From positions 47,330 through 111,329 of the forward strand of contig CAYXUZ010000002.1 of the NCBI GenBank assembly GCA_964467705.1: a DNA stretch of 64,000 bases. The letters are read 5' to 3'. The position numbers and the translations under genes were made by a program. Positions 14,220 through 21,863 of this stretch are shown piece after piece; the stretch's first letter is position 1; every line of letters starts with the position of its first letter. Source of the DNA: CAADGU01 sp964467705 (GTDB lineage: Bacteria; Chloroflexota; Anaerolineae; Promineifilales; Promineifilaceae). The notes beneath the pieces were generated by a model. The model worked only from the letters and a program-made list of their open reading frames with translations. It had not been told where the DNA came from and made no database searches.

Positions 14220-16958
14220 ATGCCCAATCAGAAGCAAAGCCTGCTGCTAACCAAACTGAACCGTCCCCGCATCCCACATGATCTCGTTGAACGCACGCGG
14301 CTGATGCAGCAGTTGAACAGCAGTATTGAATACCCACTTACCCTGGTCTGCGCCCCGGCCGGCTATGGCAAAACCACCCTCATTTGCACCTGGCTGGATA
14401 GGGTGGCTGCGGGGCTGGAAGAGGCGGCACCCTCCTTGCCTGCCGCCTGGAGTTCCCTGGATGAAACGGAAAGCGACCTGGACCAGTTCATCTCCTATGT
14501 CATCGCCGCCATTCGCACAATTTTCCCCGGTGCCTGCGAAGAAAGTTGGCGACTGCTTCAGGCAAGGCAGTCACCACCCTGGGCAGTCAGCTATACCACG
14601 TTGAGTAATGAACTGGCGCAGCTCCCTGGTGAACTAATTCTTGTCCTGGACGACTACCAGTTCATCAGCGGAAAGGCAGTACACGGCCTGCTGGTTGAAT
14701 TGGCCCGCCATTGGCCAAAACCGCTGCATATGGTGTTGATCTCACGTATTGACCCACCTCTGCCAATCACCAGACTGCGTGCCAAAGGGCTTGTTCACGA
14801 GATTCGCACCCAGGACCTGCGCTTTACACCACAAGAGACCGCTGCCTACCTGAGCCAGACACAACTTGCTCATTTAAGCCAGCCTACCCTGCTCCTCCTG
14901 GAGGAACGCTTCGAGGGCTGGCCGGCTGGCCTGCATTTGGCTGCCCTTTCCTTGCGTTCTGCCAACAGCCAGGAATCCATTCTATCCGTTTTAGCCAACA
15001 CCAATACCAGCATTACCGGATACCTGATGGATGAGGTGCTGAGCCAGCAATTTCCGGCCATCTACTCATTTTTGTTGAAGAGTTCCATCCTGAATCGCTT
15101 TTGCGCTTCGCTGTGTACGGCCGTTATTGGCGAGAGCGATACGGCCTGGAATGTGCGCGCCTGCCTGGATTGGATTGAACGCGCTGAACTGTTCCTCATC
15201 TCCCTCGATAACCACCGGGAATGGTATCGCTATCACCATCTATTTCAGGAATTGCTGCGGCAGAGATTATTGGCCGAGATGGAGCCTGACCAGGTGAGCG
15301 ACCTGCATCGTCGGGCTTCAACCTGGTTCGAGGAGCGCGGACTGCTTGATGAAGCCCTACACCACGCCCTGGAAGCAGGCAACCTTGAACTGGCTGCGCG
15401 TCAGATGAGCGCCGGGCTGCGCGACGCACTCAACCGCGAAGATCGGCTAACTCTGGAGCGCTGGCTGCGCTTGCTGCCGGAAACCATGATGCAGCAACAT
15501 CCGGGGCTGCTAATGATTCGGGCCTGGGCGCAGCAGTTTATGTGGCGGCTCGACCTGCAAGCGCAGACCCTCCAGCAAGTTGAAACACTTTTGGATTCAG
15601 GGGCAGGCGCGGCGTTGCCGGCCGCTGACATACAAATCCTGCACGCGCAAATTCTGCTGCTGAAAGCACAACAGGCTTATCTGGGCAACCAGCCAACCCT
15701 GGTGATCCAACTCTGTCGGCAGGCATTGGCGCTCCTGCCCCCGTCATGGGCCTTCGGGCGCGGCGCGGCAATGCTCTTCCTGGGTCTATCTATGCAAGCC
15801 AGCGGCCAGGCGGCCGAAGTCGAACGGTTGCTGCTGGATGAATACGAGAGACACAGTCACAAGACCGATCTTTATGCGCTGTTTGTCCTGGAATCACTCT
15901 GTTACGTCTACTGGCAAAGTGGTCAGCTTGAACAAACCAGGCAGCTTGCCCAGTTGTTGGCTCAGGGAGCAGCCAGCAGCGGGAACATGTTCATCAAGGG
16001 TATGGCGGACTGGTTTCTTGGTAAGGTGTGTTACCAACAGAATGAGTTGGAGGAAGCCGCCCGCCACTTCATCTCAATCTTTGATAAACCCTATGTAGTC
16101 CAGATTTCTGTGTACCGTGATGCGGTTGCCGGCCTGGCCCTGATCTATCAGAGCCAGGGGGAAAGCGCCGAAGCCTGGCAGATGGTGGAGAGCATCAGCC
16201 GGTTCGATCTGGAGCAGACCGGCGCCGAAGATAACCGAACCCGTTCCCTGCGCGCCAGAGTGCAGCTCCGGCAAGGGAACCTGGAAGGGGCCAGCAATTG
16301 GGTAGACGCCATCACCGATCCGCCGCCGGACAGTCCGTTCTTATTGCTGGAAGAGCCGCGGTTGACCCGTGTACACATCCTGGTTGCCAGAGGTACAGAC
16401 GCCGACTTGCGGTTAGCGCTGCAAATTCTGGATGCCCTGAATGAAATCGCCGATCGGACTCATAATGTCCCCCACAAAATCGAAATCTTGCTCCTCCGCG
16501 CCCTGGCGTTGGTTGCCCGCGGGGAAAGCAGCACGGCTGCCACCGAGCTGAAGCAGGGGCTGGCTCTGGCGCGGCCAGGCGGCTTCATCCGGGTATTCGT
16601 TGACTTGGGCAAACCCATGCAGGCGATGCTGCGCCGGCTGGTCGGTCAAGGCTACCCGGCGGAGACCGTCCAGCGCATCCTGTTCGCCTTCCCGACAGAC
16701 GATGGCGAGGAGCCTGCCGGTACACCCCGGCCATCGCCGGATGCACCTGGCCTGGCCGAGCCATTGACGCGCCGGGAGATCGAGGTCTTGACTCTCTTGC
16801 GCGGGCCGCTGAGCATCAAAGAGATCGCCCTCACCCTCAACCTTTCCTACGGAACGGTCCGCCGCCACACAATCAACATCTACGGCAAGCTGGGCGTCAA
16901 CGGCCGTATGAGTGCTGTGGTTAGAGCAGAAGAATTAAACATTCTCCCTCCGCGCTAA
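14220..16958 (+). CDS. MalT-like LuxR-family ATPase transcriptional regulator
   Basis: 912 residues from ATG at 14220. The layout is that of STAND-type MalT regulators. An N-terminal NTPase has Walker A APAGYGKTT (about residue 43) and Walker B-like LILVLDDYQFI. WRYHHLFQELLRQRL lies at the end of the winged-helix region. A long helical TPR-like sensor domain occupies about 400-820. A C-terminal LuxR HTH begins LTRREIEVLTLL and continues SIKEIALTLNLSYGTVRRH. Such proteins bind an inducer in the TPR part and ATP, then oligomerise to activate transcription. As first gene of the 14-36 kb block it is the obvious candidate regulator of the stress/ion genes downstream. This is inference. Confidence 0.92.
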   Translation: MPNQKQSLLLTKLNRPRIPHDLVERTRLMQQLNSSIEYPLTLVCAPAGYGKTTLICTWLDRVAAGLEEAAPSLPAAWSSLDETESDLDQFISYVIAAIRTIFPGACEESWRLLQARQSPPWAVSYTTLSNELAQLPGELILVLDDYQFISGKAVHGLLVELARHWPKPLHMVLISRIDPPLPITRLRAKGLVHEIRTQDLRFTPQETAAYLSQTQLAHLSQPTLLLLEERFEGWPAGLHLAALSLRSANSQESILSVLANTNTSITGYLMDEVLSQQFPAIYSFLLKSSILNRFCASLCTAVIGESDTAWNVRACLDWIERAELFLISLDNHREWYRYHHLFQELLRQRLLAEMEPDQVSDLHRRASTWFEERGLLDEALHHALEAGNLELAARQMSAGLRDALNREDRLTLERWLRLLPETMMQQHPGLLMIRAWAQQFMWRLDLQAQTLQQVETLLDSGAGAALPAADIQILHAQILLLKAQQAYLGNQPTLVIQLCRQALALLPPSWAFGRGAAMLFLGLSMQASGQAAEVERLLLDEYERHSHKTDLYALFVLESLCYVYWQSGQLEQTRQLAQLLAQGAASSGNMFIKGMADWFLGKVCYQQNELEEAARHFISIFDKPYVVQISVYRDAVAGLALIYQSQGESAEAWQMVESISRFDLEQTGAEDNRTRSLRARVQLRQGNLEGASNWVDAITDPPPDSPFLLLEEPRLTRVHILVARGTDADLRLALQILDALNEIADRTHNVPHKIEILLLRALALVARGESSTAATELKQGLALARPGGFIRVFVDLGKPMQAMLRRLVGQGYPAETVQRILFAFPTDDGEEPAGTPRPSPDAPGLAEPLTRREIEVLTLLRGPLSIKEIALTLNLSYGTVRRHTINIYGKLGVNGRMSAVVRAEELNILPPR

Positions 16959-17051
16959 AATTTTCCCGCCCCCCTAAAACCCAATAGTTCTACACCATAA
17001 ATACACCATTTGTTGGTATAGATTCGCGTCGTATTCGTCTATCTTCGACTC

Positions 17052-17333
17052 ATGTCAGGCATGTCGTCAAGGTACCAATTGTTCTTCGACCGTCCGGCCA
17101 CTTACCAGATTCGTGTGCAAGGACGAGTCAATCCAGATTGGTCTGATCTCCTGGCCGGTATGGCCATCTATCTAACGATCAGCGAAGACAATCCCCAGGT
17201 CACAACCCTGGAGGGTGAGTTGAGGGACCAGACTGCCCTGGCTGGTGTGCTGCACACGCTCTATGAGCTGCATCTACCGGTTCTTTCAGTGATCTGCCAA
17301 TCTTACCCACCAGCAAGTGATAAGAGTGAATGA
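17052..17333 (+). CDS. Small conserved protein downstream of LuxR regulator, unknown function
   Basis: 93 residues, or 90 from the second ATG at 17061. The pattern YQIRVQGRV, then a hydrophobic middle, VTTLEGELRDQTALAGVLHTLYELHLPVLSV (quoted in parts: GELRDQTALAGVL, LYELHLPVLSV) is one I associate with short proteins commonly found next to MalT-type regulators in Chloroflexota and Actinomycetota. They look like a small alpha-beta fold with no catalytic motif. The function is unknown; a partner of the regulator is possible from context only. Confidence 0.6.
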   Translation: MSGMSSRYQLFFDRPATYQIRVQGRVNPDWSDLLAGMAIYLTISEDNPQVTTLEGELRDQTALAGVLHTLYELHLPVLSVICQSYPPASDKSE

Positions 17334-17385
17334 GCGGCATAGCCTTCCTGTAAACAGATCTTTTTCAAAATTTAAGGAGATAGAG

Positions 17386-17874
17386 ATGACAACATTAACC
17401 GCTTTGAAGTTTTCCACACCCGAAGGCGCCGGGCAGATGCTCGAAAAGATTAAACAAATGCAGAAAATGCAATTGCTCAGGCTGCAAGATGCCGCGATCG
17501 TTACCTGGCCGGTGGGTAAAAGCAAACCGAAGACGAAACAACTGGTTGACATGGCCGGCATGGGGGCGCTACAGGGCGCTTTCTGGGGCATGCTCTTTGG
17601 ATTGATCTTCTTTGTACCGTTCTTTGGCCTGGCAGTGGGGGCGGCATTTGGCGCTCTGGGCGGCAAGATGGCCGACTATGGTATTGATGATAATTTCATC
17701 AAGCAGTCACGAGAAAAAGTTACTGAGGGCACTTCGGCGTTGTTCTTATTGACCAGTGACGCTGTCCAAGACAGGGTCATCGCCGAGCTTAAGGGATTTA
17801 ACTTTGAGCTATTCGCCTCGAATATGAGCGCTGAACAGGAAGCAGAGTTGATGGCGGCTTTCGCGGAGGAGTAG
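17386..17874 (+). CDS. DUF1269-type protein with central glycine-zipper membrane hairpin
   Basis: 162 residues from ATG at 17386, preceded by AAGGAGATAGAG. A soluble ferredoxin-like N-terminal part (residues 1-60) is followed by a glycine-rich hydrophobic hairpin (about 65-100; GALQGAFWGMLFGLIF and GLAVGAAFGALGG). A C-terminal alpha-beta part has ALFLLTSDAVQDRVI. This is the DUF1269/TIGR-like membrane-protein layout, function unknown. The same domain is fused to an arylsulfatase at 21864, which ties the two ends of this cassette together. Confidence 0.8.
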   Translation: MTTLTALKFSTPEGAGQMLEKIKQMQKMQLLRLQDAAIVTWPVGKSKPKTKQLVDMAGMGALQGAFWGMLFGLIFFVPFFGLAVGAAFGALGGKMADYGIDDNFIKQSREKVTEGTSALFLLTSDAVQDRVIAELKGFNFELFASNMSAEQEAELMAAFAEE

Positions 17875-17926
17875 CTATCTTGCCGTTTGCCCTGATTTGA
17901 AACAATACGTGAAAAGGAATAGAGAT

Positions 17927-18403
17927 ATGAAAAACATGATCATAGGACTCATGGTATGCCTGGGACTATTTTTCCTGGCAGCCTGCGCGGGCCAGGGGGA
18001 GGCAACGGCCGTACCCACAACTGTCCCTACGGCCGTGCCCACCAACACCATTACGGGCATCATCTGGCAGTGGCAGAGCGTCAAAAACAGAACAACAAAC
18101 GAAACAACAACCGTGCCTGACCCCGAAAACTATACCCTCATCTTCAACGAAGATGGCACATTCAACGGTACGGCCGACTGCAACAATATCAGCGGGACCT
18201 ACTCGCAGGTAGACGGCTTCACCGTCACCGTTACTATATCCACCAACGCCTTCTGCGGTGAAGAATCGCTGGATCAACAATACCTGGAGCTGCTGAGCCA
18301 GGTGGTAGCTGGCGGGCCAGATGGCTCCGGCGGCCTGGCTCTGGAGAGTGCTGGCGGCGAAAACCGCATGTCGTTCAGCAACGGCGGCGTTGCTGCACCT
18401 TAA
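17927..18403 (+). CDS. META-domain lipoprotein
   Basis: 158 residues from ATG at 17927. The lipobox is LAAC with Cys20, followed by a short Thr/Pro/Val linker (ATAVPTTVPTAVPTN). A META/HslJ-like domain begins ITGIIWQWQSV and includes FNGTADCNNISGTYS and, near the end, a GGPDGSGGLAL loop. Such lipoproteins sit on the outer face of the membrane, and roles in stress or adhesion have been proposed in other bacteria. It is paralogous to the C-terminal half of the gene at 19784 (ADCN..SGTYS, GGPDG.GGL, .SFSNGG all shared). The linker itself carries two ACGGCCGT octamers, read as TAV. Confidence 0.85.
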   Translation: MKNMIIGLMVCLGLFFLAACAGQGEATAVPTTVPTAVPTNTITGIIWQWQSVKNRTTNETTTVPDPENYTLIFNEDGTFNGTADCNNISGTYSQVDGFTVTVTISTNAFCGEESLDQQYLELLSQVVAGGPDGSGGLALESAGGENRMSFSNGGVAAP

Positions 18404-18415
18404 GGAGATTTAACC

Positions 18416-18724
18416 ATGTGTTGTGCATTTTTAACCCTTGTCTTGTTGGGGCCGCGTATTGGCGGCGCGCTCTGGTGGCTTATATCGCCGGTGCGCTGGC
18501 AAACTGCTTTCACAGATATCATTGGCGGCAGCAATCTTTGGTGGATCTGGCCGATACTGGGCCTCGTGTTCGTTCCCTGGACAACGATCATGTATGTCAT
18601 CGTCGCGCCTGCCGGGGTGGTTGGCTGGGACTGGCTATGGCTTGGCCTCATGCTGGTGGCAGACATTGCTTCCTATACCGGTGGTATCGGCCGTAAACGT
18701 ATTCCCGGTTATCAGGGAGCTTAA
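18416..18724 (+). CDS. Small three-TM membrane protein, unknown
   Basis: 102 residues, starting 10 bases after the previous stop with GGAGATTTAACC before the ATG. Hydrophobic segments lie at about 3-22, 40-60 and 66-88. The first includes LVLLGPRIGGALWWLI, and the tail is RKRIPGYQGA. I recognise the overall pattern from hypothetical membrane proteins in Chloroflexota but no function. It belongs to the same transcription unit as the META lipoprotein by spacing. Confidence 0.65.
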   Translation: MCCAFLTLVLLGPRIGGALWWLISPVRWQTAFTDIIGGSNLWWIWPILGLVFVPWTTIMYVIVAPAGVVGWDWLWLGLMLVADIASYTGGIGRKRIPGYQGA

Positions 18725-18824
18725 TTATTGACCGATGTTACGCTGGCTGTCGCCGGTTTCCAGAAAGAGCGACGCAGGCCGTGCGTAACATGAGTTTTTG
18801 ACTTGTTATGAAAGGAGAAACCTA

Positions 18825-19262
18825 ATGACATACGGGCCAGTTGACTTTCTAGCTCTTGAATTCAAGGGCAACCAGTTCAAAGGCGAAATCATACCGGCGA
18901 TACTTGAACTTGTTCAAAACAAGATCATCCGGGTGATAGACCTGGTCGTCATCCGCAAGAATAGTGATGGGGCGCACCAGGCGTTCGAGATGAAGCAGCT
19001 TGATGCCGAGACAGTGCGAATCTTTGATCCGCTGGAATTGGAAATCAGTGGCATCATCCAGGTAGAAGATATTGAGATGATCGCCGGACTGATGGAAAAC
19101 AATACCACCGCCGGACTCATCCTGTTTGAAAACCTGTGGGCAATCAAATTCGGAGAGGCAGCGCAAAGGGCTAACGGCCGTATGGTCATGTTTGACCGCA
19201 TCCCCTTTGAAGTCGTGAATGAAGCATTGGAGACATTTACCAGAGTTGAGATGGCTGCTTAA
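18825..19262 (+). CDS. DUF6325-like protein
   Basis: 145 residues from ATG at 18825, with a strong AAAGGAGAAACCTA before it. It starts YGPVDFLALEFKGNQFKGEI and contains IRVIDLVVIRKNSDG and TTAGLILFENLWAIKFGEA. This pattern (a ferredoxin-like fold, then an acidic middle, then a LFENLWA-type helix) is that of DUF6325, found beside SHOCT proteins. It has no membrane segment. Function unknown. Confidence 0.7.
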   Translation: MTYGPVDFLALEFKGNQFKGEIIPAILELVQNKIIRVIDLVVIRKNSDGAHQAFEMKQLDAETVRIFDPLELEISGIIQVEDIEMIAGLMENNTTAGLILFENLWAIKFGEAAQRANGRMVMFDRIPFEVVNEALETFTRVEMAA

Positions 19263-19311
19263 TCAATCAGCCCGAATTTGAGAGGCTAACCGAAAATAAG
19301 GAGATTTAGAC

Positions 19312-19680
19312 ATGATGCGCAGAAGAGCAATGATGCGAAGACCCGTAGCAAATGTGGGTCGGGCTGTTGTGGGAACGGCTGTTGTCGCCGGTACGGCCGG
19401 CGCCGTACACCATCACCAGCAAAAGAAATGGGCGCAGCAAGATGCGGCCGCCCAACAGCAATATGACCAGGCCTATCAGCAAGGCGCCGCCGATGCCCAG
19501 GCCCAACAATATGCTTCACCGCAATACGCGCCGCCACCGCCGCAATATGCAGCCCCGGCCGAGCAAGCCCCAGCAAGCGATCTGACCGCCCAACTGCAAC
19601 AGCTTGCCCAACTTCATCAAAAAGGCGTGTTATCTGATGAGGAGTTTGCCTCAGCCAAGCAAAAACTGTTGGCATCTTGA
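19312..19680 (+). CDS. SHOCT-domain protein
   Basis: 122 residues with a GGAG ribosome site. An arginine-rich N-terminus (MMRRRAMMRRP) precedes a short hydrophobic alanine/valine/glycine segment (residues about 14-32). A low-complexity Gln/Ala/Tyr/Pro region (about 40-85) follows. The C-terminal SHOCT helical hairpin is LAQLHQKGVLSDEEFASAKQ. SHOCT is a short oligomerisation module often at the end of membrane-associated proteins. The DUF6325-SHOCT pair is a recurrent neighbourhood; its role is unknown. Confidence 0.82.
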   Translation: MMRRRAMMRRPVANVGRAVVGTAVVAGTAGAVHHHQQKKWAQQDAAAQQQYDQAYQQGAADAQAQQYASPQYAPPPPQYAAPAEQAPASDLTAQLQQLAQLHQKGVLSDEEFASAKQKLLAS

Positions 19681-19737
19681 GGAAGAACTTGAAGATGACG
19701 AGATTCGGGTAACGGTACCCGGCAGTGGCAATCTATA
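19681..19737 (+). pseudogene. Remnant of an MBL-fold gene
   Basis: The frame starting with GAG at 19678 (overlapping the SHOCT stop TGA) reads EEELEDDEIRVTVPGSGNL then stop. This matches EEELEDGELRVTVLGSGNP inside the intact MBL-fold gene at about 20800-20860. Many third-codon positions differ, so it is an old copy, not an assembly echo. There is no start and no downstream continuation. It shows that a second copy of the MBL gene once began here and was deleted. Confidence 0.65.
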
Positions 19738-19783
19738 GGCAACTCACGCCCAGGCATCAGAAAACAATAAGGAAATTAAACCA

Positions 19784-20506
19784 ATGAGAATTAAACAGAT
19801 TTCATACCTGATTGGCTTAGGAATGCTACTGTTTTTCCTCTCCGCCTGTAATGACGAGGGTGCAGCTGTTGTAGCGACAGTAGACCCCAATCTGCCCTCG
19901 GCCACAGTTACCGCACGCGATGGCCTCAATGTCCGTAGTGGCCCCGGTGAAGAGTACGCCGCCATAGGCACACTCGCCAATGGTGAACAAACCCTCGTGG
20001 TTGGCCGCAGCGCCGATAGCGCATGGTGGGTGATCCCAATGGCTGGCGCTACGAACGATCAAGGCTGGATATCGGCCACCTATGTGCAGACAGTTAATAC
20101 CGAAAATGTGCCGGTTCTTCCACCGCCAGCTTCCGCGCCAGCCACGTCCGGTTCAGACATCATCAACATTGTCTGGAAATGGCAAGAATTGGATGACGTA
20201 GTCAATGGCTCAACAAGGGTAGACGATCCTAACAAGTACACGATTGTCTTTCACACCGACGGCACAACGACCGGCCAGGCTGACTGCAATACGTTCTCCG
20301 GCACCTATTCGCAAGCCGACGGCTTCACGATTAGCGTAACCCCCGATGTCATGGCGGCTTGCGATCAAGGCTCTATGGATCAGCAATTCCTGAATTTACT
20401 GGATGACGTGGCCGCTGGTGGGCCGGATGGCGCTGGCGGCCTGATGCTGCAAACCGCTGGCGGCGCACAGAAATTGTCTTTTAGTAACGGTGGCCCGGCG
20501 CAGTAG
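19784..20506 (+). CDS. SH3-like plus META-domain lipoprotein
   Basis: 240 residues. The signal peptide has lipobox LSAC (Cys22). A bacterial SH3 (SH3b) domain at about 35-105 has DGLNVRSGPGEEYAAIGTL and GWISATYV. After a Pro/Ala linker comes a META domain starting IVWKWQEL, with GQADCNTFSGTYS. The gene at 17927 has the same META domain without SH3b, so one arose from the other by duplication plus domain gain or loss. SH3b domains often bind cell-wall peptides; an envelope-stress role is possible. A terminator-like hairpin follows the stop. Confidence 0.87.
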   Translation: MRIKQISYLIGLGMLLFFLSACNDEGAAVVATVDPNLPSATVTARDGLNVRSGPGEEYAAIGTLANGEQTLVVGRSADSAWWVIPMAGATNDQGWISATYVQTVNTENVPVLPPPASAPATSGSDIINIVWKWQELDDVVNGSTRVDDPNKYTIVFHTDGTTTGQADCNTFSGTYSQADGFTISVTPDVMAACDQGSMDQQFLNLLDDVAAGGPDGAGGLMLQTAGGAQKLSFSNGGPAQ

Positions 20507-20520
20507 AGCGTAAATGAATA

Positions 20521-20554
20521 AACCTGACAGGTCTTGGAGATCTGTCAGGTTTTT
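20521..20554 (+). terminator. Rho-independent-type hairpin, CCTGACAGGT family
   Basis: AACCTGACAGGTCT (20521-20534) pairs with AGATCTGTCAGGTT (20538-20551), including one G-T, and is followed by TTT. It stands 15 bases after the SH3-META gene. The same words are in the hairpins at 2149 and 53719. Confidence 0.7.
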
Positions 20555-20681
20555 AATGTATTCCCGGAAACCCCACGAGTCTACTATGCCACCCGACAGA
20601 CTTGCCGGGCGGCGCAGAATTGGTTAGCGGCCACAGATGCGGAAGCAACGGCCGTTCAACCCTAAAGGAGAATTTACAAAA

Positions 20682-21816
20682 ATGACAAACATGGACCTAC
20701 CATTACCAACATTCGCTGGCGGCACAAAAGCGATCACCTTCACCCCAGTTGTCGGTACTCCGCGACGGGAGTACGCCGACATGTTTGTCCCCGGCGAAGA
20801 AGAACTCGAAGATGGCGAGCTTCGCGTGACCGTTCTCGGCAGTGGCAACCCGTGGGTCACTCGCGCTCAAGCCTCCGGCAGTGTTCTTGTCGAAATTGGC
20901 AACCCTGAACGGGACATTCTGGTTTTTGACCTGGGCACTGGCTGTCTTGCCAACTATGCCAGTCTGAAACTGCCGGTCAACAAACTGAACAAAGTATTCT
21001 TCACCCACCTCCATGCCGACCACGTCTCCGACCTCATCACGCTCTCCGGCAGTTACTCCAAAGTAGGCCGCGCCGATGGGCCAATCTACGTTTGGGGACC
21101 CAGCGGCGTCGAGCCACGCCTGGGCACACGCCACTTCGTCGAATCCATCGAGCAAGCGCTGTCATGGGACACCGAAGCTGGCGGCGGAGCCATCAACCCC
21201 GACAGCATGAAGATTCTCGTCACCGAGTTCGATTTCAGCAAAACCGAAACCGTCTACCAGGAGAATGGGGTGAAGATCACCTCATTTCCGGTCATCCATG
21301 CCACCAGCGGCGCGGTTGGCTACCGGCTTGATTTTGCTGGCCTGACCTTCGTCTTTTCCGGCGACACCCGCGCCGGTTGGCCGCTGGTGCGGGCCTGTGA
21401 AGGCAATGTTGACCTGCTGATCCACGAATGCTTCCCCCCGGCGGCGGCGTTGGCGGCGGCATCTGGTCTCTCCATCGAACGCGCGACGATGGCGNNNNNN
21501 NNNNACCTCCCCGACGGCCGCGGGCAAGGTGTTTAGCATGGTCAAACCGCGTATGGCCGGCCTCTGGCACACCCCGATGCTCTCCGTACAGGTTGTGCCG
21601 ATGATTTTTGCGGAGTTAACGGCCGTTTACGATGGCCCCATCGTCCAAACCCAAGACCTGACTGTATTCAACGTAACCGAAGAAGCGGTCATCGCGCGTC
21701 AGGCACACGTCATGGACCAACTGCCGCCGATTGCGGGCAAAATGCGTGTGCCTTTTACGCCAGCCTTGAAACCAACTCCCACCTGGTGGGCCGAGGCGCT
21801 CTTGCCGCTTGACTAG
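20682..21816 (+). CDS. MBL-fold hydrolase, GntH/ribonuclease-Z-like (with 10-N gap)
   Basis: About 377 residues from ATG at 20682 (AAAGGAG upstream). LRVTVLGSGNPWVTRAQAS opens the fold. The HxHxDH motif is FFTHLHADHVSD, further ligands are FSGDTRAGWPL and LLIHECFPP, and a C-terminal region includes FNVTEEAVIARQ. The pattern resembles MBL proteins annotated as guanitoxin-biosynthesis GntH-like; the substrate here is unknown. Ten Ns at 21495-21504 break the frame between ERATMA and TSPTAAGKVFS. Homologues have only a few residues there, so it is one intact gene. Confidence 0.82.
21495..21504. other. Scaffold gap (10 N) inside the MBL-fold gene
   Basis: Codons are complete on both sides (GCG before, ACC after), so the true missing length should be a multiple of three rather than ten. 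Confidence 0.95.
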
Positions 21817-21863
21817 GTGGCTGGCGGCAAAGGTAATTATTCACTTACGAAGGAGATAATAAT

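Noticed and set aside
14160..14230. Left attachment repeat of the island (copy of the tRNA-Val 3' end)
   Set aside because: I searched by eye for GGGCGCGAC/AGGACTTGAACC words near 14 kb and found none, so no att site is reported.
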